From positions 2,294,001-2,358,000 of the forward strand of contig CP079215.1 in assembly GCA_019316985.1 (NCBI GenBank): 64,000 nt of DNA, in the 5' to 3' direction. Shown here piece after piece: positions 1 through 11,376 of this stretch (position 1 is the first letter of the stretch; the number at the start of each line of letters is the position of its first letter). The notes below the pieces were generated by a model, which was not told the origin of the DNA, ran no database searches, and worked only from the letters and a program-made list of their open reading frames with translations. Source of the stretch: Paraniabella defluvii. Its GTDB lineage: Bacteria; Bacteroidota; Bacteroidia; Chitinophagales; Chitinophagaceae. The translations under genes were made by a program, and so were the position numbers.

Positions 1-1743
1 TTTGCAGAAATAAAACTCCCTTATAATTTAACCTGGCGTTCAACCGTATACGGCGATCTGATCTTTTTACAAGAAGAAGTTATACCCGCTTGCCATTTAG
101 CTATGTGAATCTGAGCGATGGCTCTGTAACACGCGATACAACCGCCAAAAGCTCTATACGCCAGGTACAGGGAGAAAGTAAGCGTTTCCAGCAGGATCAC
201 ACGTTAACTTATGACGTTAAGCTGGGCGGAGGACATTCGCTGACGGCTGTTGGGGGTATTACTACGCTGTATAATAGCGGATCCGTGGTAGATGTATCGG
301 CCAGGGATAATGCTTTATTGATACCCGATGATCCTAATTACTGGTATCTGCCCATCATTACAGATCCGCTTTAACGGCTAATGCCGCTGATGGAAGAAAT
401 TTTGAGAATGCTATGTTTGGTAGTTTCCTTCGGGGCTTACTCCTATAATGGCAAATATCTTTTAAATGCTACCCTAAGGAGAGACGGCTCTTCTAAATTT
501 GATAATCAAAATAAATGGGCCACTTCAGGAAGCGTTGGCCTGGGTTGGGTAATAAGCCAGGAAGCGTTTTTCGAAGAAGCATTATCTGTTATCAATTTTC
601 TGAAACTAAGAGGCGCCTGGGGACGATTAGCCAACTCAATGGTATACCAGATAATCTCTTCCGCCCCGGTTTGAGAGCAGGGCAGGGTGCTGTTTTTGGC
701 GATATTGTTTATCCCTCTATTATTGCCGCCTACAGGCCCGATCCTAATATCAACTACGAGTTTGTGGGTGGCTTTGACGCAGGGTTAGATGTTCGGCTTT
801 TAGACAACAGGTTAAACGCTGAATTTTCGGTATACAACCGCACTACTACCAATATATTATCTAATATCACGTTGCCCAATCTTGACATTCCCTTTACAAC
901 CAATCTTGGCAAAATAACCAACAAGGGAATAGAGCTAAGCATGGGGTGGCAGGATAAGATAGGTAGTGATTTTAGCTATAATGTATCAGCTAATTTCGGC
1001 CATAACCGCAATACGGTAAATTCTATAGGAAGCGGTTTTGACTTCCAGTTAGTAGGCAACGGCGGTATCAACCTGACAAGAGCCGGGCAGTCGATCGGAT
1101 ATTTTTATGGATACCGGCAGGTAGGAATATATCAAACTACTGCCGATCTTGTAAAAATGGCATCGTTTACCACTTCAAAGCCAGGAGATATAGCATACGC
1201 CGATATTAACGGCGATGGAGTACTTACTGCTGCAGACCGGGAATACCTGGGGTCTCCTTTTCCGGCATACAACTTCGGAGGCTCTGTTACGCTGAATTAT
1301 AAAGGCGTTGATTTTTGTTGGAAGGGCAGGGACAAACCGGGCATAAAATATACGCACAAAGAAGAGCGGCCAATTTTACCGCGCTTAACTTTGAAGCCAA
1401 TCGTATCAATGCATGGACAGGACCCGGAACTACGAACGTAGAGCCTATCCTGGATAACTCTCGTTCCAATAATTTCCTTTTTAGCACTTATTACCTAGAA
1501 CCGGGCGATTATTTCAGGTTAAGAACCTTGCAGCTTGGCTATACTTTTAATCCAACTTTCCTGTCGGGCATTGGAATATCAAATGCGAGATTTTATGTAA
1601 GCGGGCAAAACTTAAAAACCTGGAGTAAGGTTACAGGATATTCACCAGAGCCGATTATCGATAATATATTGGGTGGCGGTGCTGACAATGGAAGGTATCC
1701 GGTTCCCGCGGTGTATTCTGTAGGTCTTAATTTGACATTTTAA
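1..1743 (+). CDS. SusC/RagA-family TonB-linked outer-membrane transporter (C-terminal part)
   Basis: This is the C-terminal two thirds of a SusC-type outer-membrane beta-barrel, which imports oligosaccharides with a SusD lid and TonB energy. The start lies left of the window. Visible landmarks are the barrel signature LLNATLRRDGSSKF near 450-500, the late segment with GDIAYADINGDGVLTAADREYLG (calcium/turn region near 1190-1250) and the ending GRYPVPAVYSVGLNLTF with terminal Phe, typical of barrel insertion by BAM. The reading frame breaks near 372, 440, 640 and 1315, but the protein reads through continuously if single bases are restored. It is followed 76 bp later by its SusD partner. The family call is firm; the ligand (probably beta-1,2-glucan) is inferred from the downstream enzymes. 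Confidence 0.9.
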
Positions 1744-1819
1744 GAAAAAGAGCTGGCTTTAAAACAATCAATTATTCAAAATATCGGCCTGTACAGGCCT
1801 TGAAATAAAAAGTTTAGAT

Positions 1820-3347
1820 ATGAAATCTTCGAACAAAGCAGGTCAGGCAGGTCAGATAGTAGTAGCGCTGCTGTTGGTATTACTATCTGGCAGCTGTAAA
1901 AATTTCTGGACACCCGGGCTCAGGGGTCCTACAACCTGGATGACTATCCGTATCCTACCGGCTCCGGCCCGTATGATCAGTTTCTGTTTGGCGCCTATAA
2001 TGAGTTAAGGGCATTTAACCTGCACAGCCAGTCTTTTATAACGGCATTCAGCATCAGGAGCGACGACGCAGACAAAGGCAGTACGCCTACTGATGGGGGC
2101 GCTAATGCCAGCGATATGGACAATTTCCTGTAAAACCGGAAAATGGTTTTGCAAACACGTTGTGGATCGGCAATTACGGGTTGATAGATAAATGTAACCA
2201 GGCTTTAAAAAATATAAGAGACCGGGTTGATATTGTTGCGCCGGAAGAGGTGAAAAACCAATCCATTGCAGAAGCCAGGTTCTTAAGAGCCTACGGTTAC
2301 TTTAATCTGGTTCGTTTATTTGGCCGCGTACCCCTAATTGATTCAACCGGAGGACCGGCAAATGTGCCGCAGAGTACAGCCGCTCAGATCTATGCATTTA
2401 TTGAGAGTGATCTGGATTTTGCCCGCACTTATCTTCAACCCAGCTGGGACCCCACAAAGTTCCCGGGTAGAGTTACCAGTGGTTCAGCTAACGGACTGCT
2501 GGCTAAGGTGTATCTGACCCAGAAAAAATGGGGCCAGGCCATGTCTGCGGCCAATGCGGTAATGACCTCTGGCCAGTATAACTTATCTACTCCGTATACT
2601 ACTATTTTTGGAGAAAGTGGAGAGAACTCCAAGGAGTCGGTTTTTGAAGTGCAGGCTACGGCAACAGCTGCTATACCAACAGCAAATGGTGTACAGTATG
2701 CGCAGATCCAGGGTGTACGGGGCGCTGGTGTTTGGGATCTGGGATGGGGATGGAACTCGCCCAGCACTTATCTTGAAGCGGCTTATGAGGCTAATGATCC
2801 CCGTAAAGCCAGAACTATCATGTATACCAGTGCCGGCTCTACAACAGTTTATGGAGATGCGCTCCCTTCAGGATTGCCTAATCCCCGCTATAATCATAAA
2901 GTATATTCTAGTCCGGCAATGAGGGCTTCCATCGGCAACAGGTTTGGCTATTGGATGAATATCCGTTTGCTGAGGTATGCAGATGTGGTTTTAATGTATG
3001 CCGAAGCTGCTAACGAAGTAGGCGGCGCAGATAATATTACATCGGCGAGAAACGCAGTAAATGCCGTTAGGGCAAGAGCCAGGCAAGGTGCTCCCAATGG
3101 AACATTGCCTGATATCACTACTAATGATCAGGCTGAATTAAGAAACGCCATCAGGCAGGAACGCAGAATAGAACTGGCTATGGAACATGACCGCTTTTTT
3201 GACCTGGTGAGATGGGGCATTGCGCAAACGGTATTAAATGCGTCAGGCAAGCCCAACTTCGTTGATTCAAGAGATGTATTGTTGCCGATACCACAAACTC
3301 AAATTGATATAAGCGGAAAACTACTCACACAAAATCCTGGGTACTGA
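1820..3347 (+). CDS. SusD/RagB-family glycan-binding lipoprotein
   Basis: Surface lipoprotein that caps the preceding SusC barrel and binds the glycan. The N-terminus has a signal peptide ending in a lipobox, LLSGSCKN, so it is lipidated on Cys. The body has the SusD hallmarks: KCNQAL...IAEARFLRAYGYFNLVRLFG (helical TPR-like core near 2190-2330), RNAVNAVRARA, and the C-terminal block IRQERRIELAMEHDRFFDLVRWG followed by LLPIPQTQIDISGKLLTQNPGY. It is about 500 residues, normal for the family. Two lost bases near 1918 and 2130 split the frame; the intervening segment (GSYNLDDYPYPTGSGPYDQF...) reads in the other frame. It is part of the susCD pair of the first PUL. Confidence 0.92.
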
Positions 3348-3372
3348 TCTTATTACACTTAAATAGTAAACA

Positions 3373-4256
3373 ATGAAATATCCAATATTAAATATGCTAA
3401 AAGGATTAGGCTGGTCTTTCGTGATGGTGGTAGCCTGCGTTTCCTGCAAAAAGATGGTAATCCCAATAATCTTCCGCCGGTTTCTCCGGGCGATTATGAA
3501 GGAAAAATTGACGGGTTTACCAGTTCTGATGAAGTTTATCCCCAACGCCTGATCGCCTACTGGAGTTTTGACGATACAAAAATGAACTCAAAACAAATAC
3601 TGCACCTACAGCAACAAGTAATGATGCTATTATTGAAGGGGTGTAAAAGGCAAAGCACTTAGCCTCACGGGAGGGTATTTATATTTTGCAAAGCAGTTTG
3701 ATGCTTTTAAAACCGATGCTCTGGAGTCTTGGAGCATCAGCGTTTGGATTAAGATAAAAATAACGGCAGCAAGCGCACAATGATCTTCCAGCTGGCAAAA
3801 AGGATTCTACTATATCCGGTAATATTAATTTCCTTTTAAACACAAACGGCTTTCCTGCAACCAATGATTCGGTACTGAGAATAAATCCAACATTTAGAAC
3901 TGTGGGGGTGGCTTTCAGGATAATTTAAACAATGTTATAGATAAAACAAATCTTAATAACTGGAATCATATAGTGCTCACCTACGACGCAACATCAGGAA
4001 CATTCAACAACTGGTTAAACGGCGTTAAAGTAGGAAACTTCCTAACCGGGGTGTAGGAAATAATTTATTTAAGTCTCACGAGCCTAATGAGCTTATAATA
4101 GGTTCTAACTATAATGGAATACCCGGGAAAGTGCCTGGCAGCGATGCCGCTGTTGCTCCAATGACTGGTACGATCGACGAGCTTAAAATATTTAATATTC
4201 CGTTGGGAGAAGACATAGTAAAAGCAATGTATAAGCTGGGTGTGGCCGGTAAGTAG
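3373..4256 (+). CDS. LamG-fold (concanavalin A-like) lipoprotein
   Basis: No single long frame covers this gene, but joining frames gives one convincing protein of about 295 residues. The signal peptide is MKYPILNMLKGLGWSFVMVVACVSCKK with a lipobox Cys. The mature part contains a LamG-like jelly roll: LIAYWSFDD, GKALSLTGGYLYFA, ESWSISVWIKI, NNWNHIVLTYD, then NELIIGSNYN and GTIDELKIFNIPL before the end at MYKLGVAGK. Proteins of this type follow susD in many Bacteroidota loci, probably as surface glycan-binding proteins. It starts 25 bp after susD and ends before a hairpin terminator. At least six frameshifts are needed (for example near 3452, 3585, 3640, 3765 and 4050), the worst-affected gene here. 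The role is inferred from fold and position. Confidence 0.75.
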
Positions 4257-4281
4257 TGTTTTTTGTTCGTAAAATTTCAGG

Positions 4282-4316
4282 GATAGCTGCAGTGTTATGC
4301 AGCTATCGCTTTTTAA
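4282..4316 (+). terminator. Intrinsic terminator after the susCD-LamG unit
   Basis: A perfect 10-bp stem, GATAGCTGCA / TGCAGCTATC, with the 6-nt loop GTGTTA, is followed by GCTTTTT. It sits 25 bp after the LamG stop and separates the binding/transport genes from the glycoside hydrolases, so the latter probably have their own promoter or depend on read-through. Confidence 0.7.
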
Positions 4317-4446
4317 TCAGTAATATTTTTAATAAAGATTAGCATCTTTTTTACCATATTTGTATTTGATTGCTGCTCGGCTTTTAAAGTAGCAGTCTTG
4401 ATTGGCACATAGCTTTTGCATTGCTTTATTCAATTAAAAAGTGTTC

Positions 4447-5806
4447 ATGAAAACGAAAAGGTTCCTTCTCCAGGGATTTTTTTCCTGGTATTATTGCCGG
4501 CAACAATGACTGCTCAAAAGTAGCTTCAAGGCCCGCTGCCATTCCTTACACTGTTAAGGTAGATAAAAATATTTCCGACTCCGCCCTGGTGAACCTGGTG
4601 CAAAAACAAACCTTACGATACTTTTGGGACTTTGCGCACCCGGTAAGCGGGCTGGCACGCGAACGCAGTAATATTTCTTTTAACTATGGCCCCGAAGTGA
4701 CTACCACCGGGGAACGGGTTTTGGCATTATGGCTCTCATAGTGGGGGTAAACAGGGGATGGATTGAGAGAGACACCGCTGCACGCTTTTTATTAAAAATG
4801 GTAAAGTTTCTTTCCAAAGCAGATGCCTACCATGGAGTATTCCCTCACTGGCTGGATGGCGCTACGGGCAAAACCATTCCTTTTAGCAGGAAAGATGATG
4901 GCGCCGACCTGGTTGAATCTTCTTTTTTATTCCAGGGGCTGTTGACTGCAAGACAATATTTCAATGGAAATGATAATGTGGAGCGCGAGCTGAGAAACCG
5001 TATCAACTGGTTATGGAATGATATCGAGTGGAACTGGTTTACCAATGGCGGGCAAAACGTATTATACTGGCATTGGAGTCCTAATAACGGCTGGGCGATG
5101 GACTTCCCCGTGCGCGGGTTTAATGAATGTTTGATCATGTATGTATTGGCGGCCTCTACTCCCAACGAAAAATACCAGGTTCCGGCTTCTGTTTATCACA
5201 GGGGATGGGCGCAAAGCGATTTCTTTATCAATAAGCGTAAGTTTTATAATTATACATTGCCTTTAGGTTTTGATTATGGAGGACCTTTATTCTTTTCCCA
5301 CTATTCATTCCTGGGGCTTTCGCCCAAAGGATTAAAAGACCGGTATGCCGATTATTGGGAGCAGAACCAAAACCATACATTGATCAATTACAGCTATTGT
5401 GTAGATAATCCTAAAGCATTTAAAGGATATGGAGAAAATTGCTGGGGCTTACAGCCAGCGATACTTATAACGGTTATGATGCGCATTCTCCCACCAACGA
5501 TCATGGCACCATAACACCTACAGCGGCACTTTCGGCGTTTCCCTATTCACCGGCTCAATCTATGAAAGCGTTAAGACATTTTTATGTGGACCTTGGCGAT
5601 AAGATATGGAGCCCTTATGGCTTTACCGATGCCTTTAATGAAACAAAAACTGGTATGCCCAATCGCACCTGGCAATAGATCAGGGCCCGATTGTTGTAAT
5701 GATAGAAAATTACAGAACAGGCCTTTTGTGGAATCTTTTTATGAGCTGTCCGGAAGTAAAGAACGGATTAAAAAAGCTGGGTTTTACAAGTGAATATTAT
5801 CAGTAA
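4447..5806 (+). CDS. GH144-type endo-beta-1,2-glucanase (glucoamylase-like domain), copy 1
   Basis: Secreted alpha/alpha-barrel hydrolase of the 'glucoamylase family' (PF10091 type), whose characterised Bacteroidota members are GH144 endo-beta-1,2-glucanases. The start MKTKRFLLQGFF leads into a hydrophobic signal region ending MTAQ after two small frame corrections (near 4485 and 4525). Conserved blocks are LRYFWDFAHPVSGLARERS, DGADLVESSFLFQGLL (Asp and Glu three apart) and VRGFNECLIMYVLAAS (putative acid Glu), then GWGLTASDTYNGYD and GFTDAFN. The natural C-terminus is GLKKLGFTSEYYQ, stopping at 5804-5806 and overlapping the next start by 17 bp. Further shifts lie near 4712, 5450 and 5655. 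The copy downstream is a close paralogue. Confidence 0.82.
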
Positions 5807-7061
5807 CAATAAAATAGAAAAAAACAGAAGCAGGCGGCTAAGCGACGATGCATTGCTGGAGCTGGTACAACATCGAACGTTTCGATACTTCTGGGATTTT
5901 GCCGAGCCTCATTCCGGTATGGCGCGCGAACGCAATAGGGAAACATTTCAAAATGTGGTCACCACGGGAGGCTCGGGTTTTGGTGTGATGGCTATTATTG
6001 TAGCAGTGGAAAGAAAATGGATTTCACGATCCGATGCTGTAAAACGGATCAGGAAGATATTGTCGTTCCTGGTTAAGGCCGATAAGTACCAGGGCGCTTT
6101 TGCACACTGGATCGACGGACATAATGGGAAAACAGTTCCTTTTAGCAAGAAGGACAATGGAGCCGATATAGTAGAGACTTCTTTTCTGTTCCAGGGACTG
6201 TTAACAGCGCGCCGGTATTTTGACAAAAGAAATGAAGATGAAAATTGGATACGTGAAACTATTACACTACTGTGGGAGCAGGTAAACTGGGAGTGGTTTA
6301 CAAAAGGGCAGGATGTACTATACTGGCACTGGAGCCCGGAGCATCAATGGGAAATGAACCTGAAGATCGAAGGGTATAATGAGGCATTGATTACTTACGT
6401 ATTGGCGGCAGCTTCTCCTCAACATGCTATATCCTCAAAAGTATATGATAAGGGCTGGGCCAGGAACGGGGATATGAAAAATGGTAAAGTCTTTTATAGG
6501 GTGAAGTTGCCGTTGGGGCCCGACTGGGGTGGACCGCTGTTCTTTGCGCATTTTGGTTTTGCCGGATTAGATCCGCGGGGATTGAAAGATAGGTTTGCTG
6601 ATTATGGTAAACAGAACCTGGCGCATGTAAAAATCAATTACCGGTATTGTGCCGACAATCCTTTACAGTTTAAAGGATACAATAAACAAAGCTGGGGTCT
6701 TTCGGCATGCGATTATAAAAAACGCTACTACGAGCAATCACCATTAAAGAACAACGGAACTATCTGTTGTTCCGCGGCGTTAGCCAGTATGCCCTATACT
6801 CCTGGAGCTTCGATGGCAGCGCTACGTTACTTTTATGAAGTGCTGGGCAATAAAATCTTCAGGGAATACGGCTTCACCGACAGCTTTAATCAGACACATA
6901 ACTGGTATGCCGACTCTTACCTGGCCATCAACCAGGGCATTACCATTTTGATGATCGAAAACTATCGCACCGGCTTGCTCTGGAAACTTTTTATGAGCGA
7001 TCCTGATGTAAAAAACGGGTTGTTTAAGCTGGGCTTTAAAAGCCCCTGGTTAACAAAATAA
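5790..7061 (+). CDS. GH144-type endo-beta-1,2-glucanase, copy 2
   Basis: Intact 423-residue paralogue of the gene it overlaps. It starts with GTG and lacks an obvious signal peptide (MNIISNNKIEKNRSRRLSDD), unlike copy 1, so it may be cytoplasmic/periplasmic or its true N-terminus may have been lost to a sequence error. Candidate catalytic residues are Asp126 and Glu129 (GADIVETS) and Glu198 (EGYNEAL). As I recall it, the characterised Chitinophaga pinensis enzyme has Asp139, Glu142 and Glu211; the spacings (3 and 69) are identical here. Other family blocks are VLYWHWSPEHQWEMN, GGPLFFAHFGFAGLDPRGLKDR and YGFTDSFNQTHNWYADSYLAINQG. The predicted reaction is endo-cleavage of linear beta-1,2-glucan to sophoro-oligosaccharides. 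Confidence 0.88.
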   Translation: MNIISNNKIEKNRSRRLSDDALLELVQHRTFRYFWDFAEPHSGMARERNRETFQNVVTTGGSGFGVMAIIVAVERKWISRSDAVKRIRKILSFLVKADKYQGAFAHWIDGHNGKTVPFSKKDNGADIVETSFLFQGLLTARRYFDKRNEDENWIRETITLLWEQVNWEWFTKGQDVLYWHWSPEHQWEMNLKIEGYNEALITYVLAAASPQHAISSKVYDKGWARNGDMKNGKVFYRVKLPLGPDWGGPLFFAHFGFAGLDPRGLKDRFADYGKQNLAHVKINYRYCADNPLQFKGYNKQSWGLSACDYKKRYYEQSPLKNNGTICCSAALASMPYTPGASMAALRYFYEVLGNKIFREYGFTDSFNQTHNWYADSYLAINQGITILMIENYRTGLLWKLFMSDPDVKNGLFKLGFKSPWLTK

Positions 7062-7066
7062 TTTTT

Positions 7067-8909
7067 ATGATACCAGCAATGAGAATAAATATCAGCAATT
7101 TCGCAACGTCTGTCTGCCGGCAAGGCGGGTTTCGTTTATGGGCGGTGCTACTAGCGTCACTCCTGTTAGTACAGCAAACAATTCACGCCCAGTATGCGGA
7201 CCAAGATAAACCAAAAACATACTGTAATCCCATCAATATCGATTATGGCTATACGCCTATTCCTAACTTTAGCACCTGGGGCAGGCATCGTGCAACGGCT
7301 GATCCCGTGATCGTCAATTATAAAGGTGATTACTACCTGTTCAGTACCAACCAATGGGGTATTGGTGGAGCAACGATATGCTCAACTGGAAGTTTATATC
7401 AAAAAAATTTTTACGTCCCTGGAATGCTGGCGTGTATGATGAATTGTGCGCCCCTGCCGTTGGTATTATCGGGGATACCATGCTGGTTTTTGGTTCTACT
7501 TACTCCCGCAATTTTACTATCTGGATGAGCACCAATCCCAAAGCCAATGAATGGAAACCTTTGGTTGATTCTTTTGATATCGGTGGGTGGGACCCCTCTT
7601 TCTTTACAGACGATGATGGCCGGTTGTATATGTACAACGGCAGCAGCAATAAGTTCCCGATGTATGGTGTGGAGTTGGATAGAAAAACAATGCAGCCGCA
7701 GGGTACCCGAAAGGAGATATACCTGCTGGAGCCCTGGCGTTTTGGCTGGCAACGCTTTGGCGAGCATATGGACAATACATTCCTGGATCCTTTTATAGAA
7801 GGAAGCCATATGAAAGCATAAAGGCAAATACTACCTGCAGTACGGGGCGCCGGGTACCGAGTTTAGTGGATATGCCGACGGCTTATTGGTAGGATCGGGG
7901 CCGCTGGGGCCGTTTGAAGCACAGTCGGACCCGTTAAGTATAAAGCTGGGCGGATATGTACGCGGGGCCGGGCACGGTGCTACTTTTACAGATAATTTTA
8001 ACCGCTACTGGCACGTATCTACCACCGTGCTTTCTGTAAAAAATACATTTGAGCGCCGCCTGGGCATCTGGCCTACCGGTTTTGATGAAGATGGTGCCAT
8101 GTGGTGTAATACCACTTTCGGCGACTATCCGCATTATATTCCATCCGGTACCATAGGGGTGGTTATGGCGAAAATGGATTGTCTCCCTACTTTACCGGCT
8201 GGATGCTGCTCAATTACAATAAACCTGTACAGGTGTCTTCCACATTAGGGGCTATGTTCCCAATAATGCGGTGGATGAATTGATGAAAACCTACTGGAGT
8301 GCCAAAACCGGTGATAAAGGAGAATGGTTCCAGACAGATCTGGGAAATATTTCTACGGTGAATGCTGTTCAGATCAATTACGCAGACCAGGATGTGGCCG
8401 ACGATCGCCTGGGCAAGGTTGCCGGTCAATACCACCAGTATAAACTGTATTATTCGCCCGACGGGAAAAAATGGAGCCTGTTGGTTGACAAGAGCACTAA
8501 CAAAACAGATATCCCGCATGAGTACGTGCAGCTGGATAAGCCGGTACAGGCACGTTATATAAAACTGGAAAATATTCATATGCCAACCGGGAAATTTGCT
8601 TTAAGCGGCTTCAGGGTGTTTGGCAATGGAAATGGCGCAAAGCCTGCTACCGTAAAAGATTTCGTGGTGCTCAGAACAGAAAAGGATAAACGCAGTGCTT
8701 TTATCAAATGGAACCCTGTAGATAATGCATTTGCCTATAATATCTTTTATGGTACACATCCCGACAAATTATATACCAGCATTATGGTGCATAGTAACAA
8801 TGAATACTGGATGAAGGCAATGGATTCGCAGAAACCTTATTATTACTGTATCCAGTCTGTTAATGAAAACGGGGTAAGCGAAAGAAGTAAAGTGATAAAA
8901 GTGGACTAA
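7067..8909 (+). CDS. Secreted GH43-like five-bladed-propeller hydrolase with C-terminal discoidin domain
   Basis: About 610 residues after joining frames. A signal peptide (WAVLLASLLLVQQTIHAQ) is followed by a GH43-like five-bladed propeller. Candidate catalytic positions are Asp in HRATADPVIVNYKGDYYLFS (base), Asp in GGWDPSFFTDDDGRLYMY, and Glu in FIEGSHMKAKGKYYLQYG (acid). After about 400 residues comes an F5/8 type C-like domain (WSAKTGDKGEWFQTDLGNISTVNAVQINYADQD ... YIKLENIHMPTGKFALSGFRVFG) and a fibronectin-like tail. Frameshifts lie near 7365, 7820 and 8230-8270. It begins 5 bp after the GH144 copy 2 stop, so it is co-transcribed. The exact linkage cannot be assigned; a side-chain-removing role in the same PUL is inferred. 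MRINIS at 7079 is an alternative start. Confidence 0.75.
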
Positions 8910-9031
8910 TGCATTGTTGCTATGAGAACTGCCCGAGTTTCAGCAGGCAGGCGACAACATATTAGTTAGGGGCGAAAAAACCCTGAATAGAAAGAATAGA
9001 TCATCTTATATATAAAATTAAAATTTGCTAT

Positions 9032-11311
9032 ATGGTAAAGAACGCTTTGTTATCCGTTGTGTTTCTTTTAGTGCTGGTGAGCGCAGGACGTGCTCAAGGC
9101 AGTGATGCCGCTATGAATAACTTCGTAACGGGGTTAATGAACAAAATGACGCTGGATGAAAAAAATCGGTCAGTTGAATTTACCCAGCGCAGGTGAATTC
9201 ACTACGGGCACCGCTACCAATTCTGATATCGGTGTGAACGTCAAAAAGGTTTAGTGGGAGGACTTTTTAATATTAAAGGTGTAGAGAAGATAAAAGCCAT
9301 TCAAAAAGTGGCGGTGGAAGAAAGCCGTATGAAGATTCCTATGCTGTTTGGGATGGACGTGATTCACGGTTATGAAACAACTTTCCCTATTCCGCTAGGA
9401 CTGTCTTGCACCTGGGATATGAAAGCCATAGAGCAGTCTGCGCGTATAGCGGCTACTGAAGCCAGCGCTGATGGTATCGGCTGGACTTTCAGCCCGATGG
9501 TTGACATTTCGCGGGACCCACGCTGGGGACGGGTTTCAGAAGGTAATGGCGAAGACCCCTATTTGGGATCGCAAATTGCCAGGGCAATGGTAAAAGGATA
9601 CCAGGGAGATTTAAGGTCTAATAATAACATACTGGCCTGCGTAAAACATTATGCCCTGTATGGCGCGGGTGAAGCGGGCAGGGATTATAATACGGTAGAT
9701 ATGAGCCGTATCAGGATGTATAATGAATATTTCCCGCCTTATAAAGCTGCGGTGGATGCCGGCGTGGGCAGCGTGATGGCATCATTTAATGAAATTGACG
9801 GTATTCCGGCCACAGGCAACAGATGGTTGCTTACAGATGTGTTGCGCAGGCAATGGGGCTTTAAAGGGTTTGTAGTAACCGATTATACAGGAATTAACGA
9901 AATGGTGGATCATGGATTGGGCGATTTGCAAACCGTATCAGCTCTTGCACTGAAAGCCGGTGTTGATATGGATATGGTGGGCGAGGGATTCTTAAAAACG
10001 CTGAAAAAATCTCTGGCAGAGAAGAAAATTACAACCGCCGAAATAGACATGGCTTGCAGGCGCATGCTGGAAGCAAAATACAAGCTCGGCCTGTTTAAAG
10101 ACCCGTACAAATACTGCGATGAAGCACGTGCCAAAAACGAAATATTTACAGAGGCTAACCGTAAAATAGCCAGGCAGATCGCTGCACAAAGCTTTGTATT
10201 GCTAAAGAACCAGGGCCATACACTGCCATTAAAAAAATCAGGAAAAATTGCTTTAATAGGTCCGTTGGCAGATGCCGCAAACAATATGGCGGGTACCTGG
10301 AGTGTTGCCCAAAGCAAGATAGGTCTATATCAGTTTTAGCAGGCCTAAAACAGGCATTAGGTAATAATGCTGAAGTATTATATGCGAAAGGCAGCAATTT
10401 AACAGCAGATCCTTTATTGGAAGAAAGAGCGACGATGTTTGGTAAAGGTTTAAATCGCGACAAGCGCAGTGAGGAAGAATTAGCCAGGAAGCTTTGGAGA
10501 TAGCTGCAAAATCGGATGTGATCATTGCAGCTATGGGCGAATCTGCGGAATTTAGTGGTGAAGCCAGCAGCCGGTCCGACATTGATATTCCCGAAACCCA
10601 GCAGCAGCTACTGAAACAATTACTGGCCACAGGAAAGCCGGTAGTGCTGGTGTTGTTTGCCGGACGCCCGCTTACATTAGGTTGGGAAGATAAAAATGTA
10701 CCAGCTATCCTGAATGTTTGGTTTGGCGGAAGCGAAGCAGGTGCAGCTATAGCGGATGTATTGTTTGGAGATGTGAATCCTTCCGGTAAATTAACCATGA
10801 GTTTCCCGCAGCATGTAGGCCAGACCCCCTTTATTATGCGCATAAAAATACCGGCAGGCCATTAGCTGAAGGCCAATGGTTTCAAAAATTCAGGAGCAAC
10901 TATATTGATGTTAGTAACGATCCTTTGTATCCATTTGGTTATGGTTTGAGCTATAGTTCATTTAATTACGGCGATGTAAAGCTAAGCAGCACCTCCCTGA
11001 AAGGTAATCAAACCTTAAAAGCCAGTGTTACGGTAACCAATTCGGGCCGGTACGATGGCCAGGAAGTTGTTCAGTTATATATAAGAGATGTAGTGGGCAG
11101 CGTTACCAGGCCTGTGAAGGAGCTGAAAGGGTTTCAAAAGATAATGGTGAAAGCCGGCGAATCTAAAACTGTTACTTTTAATATTACGCCTGAAGACCTG
11201 AAATTCTATAACAGCAATCTGAAGTACGACTGGGAACCTGGTGAATTTGAAGTAATGATTGGCGGCAATTCGAGGGATGTTAAAGTGCAAAAGCTTAACT
11301 GGACAAGGTAA
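9032..11311 (+). CDS. bglX: Periplasmic GH3 beta-glucosidase (BglX-like)
   Basis: GH3 exo-beta-glucosidase, about 755 residues, with signal peptide MVKNALLSVVFLLVLVSAGRAQG. The N-terminal barrel shows KMTLDEKIGQLNLP, DVIHGYETTFPIPLGLS, FSPMVDISRDPRWGRVSEGNGEDPYL and CVKHYALYGAGEAGRDYN; the nucleophile is the Asp of GFVVTDYTG. The second domain holds GESAEFSGEASSRSDIDIPE with the likely acid/base Glu, and a C-terminal fibronectin III-like domain ends at VQKLNWTR. Beside GH144 it would hydrolyse sophoro-oligosaccharides to glucose. Frameshifts lie near 9160, 9245, 10325, 10485 and 10860. The start is the ATG 122 bp after the GH43-like gene, and a strong terminator follows directly. Family call is firm; beta-1,2 preference is inference. 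Confidence 0.9.
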
Positions 11312-11320
11312 GACTTTATA

Positions 11321-11360
11321 AAAAGGAGCCCGTAGCGTAAACTACGGGCTCCTTTTTTTT
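11321..11360 (+). terminator. Strong intrinsic terminator closing the first PUL
   Basis: AAAAGGAGCCCGTAG pairs with CTACGGGCTCCTTTT across a 6-nt loop, giving a 15-bp stem followed by a T run. It lies 10 bp after the GH3 stop. The facing phnA-like gene also ends here, so the A-rich left arm may terminate both strands. Confidence 0.9.
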
Positions 11361-11376
11361 ATACAAACGAACCTGG

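Noticed and set aside
9910..10317. Long minus-strand ORF inside the GH3 gene (and similar antisense frames in pheS, cysS, nagB and S9 genes)
   Set aside because: They are shadows of well-supported genes; no family motifs, wrong codon pattern.
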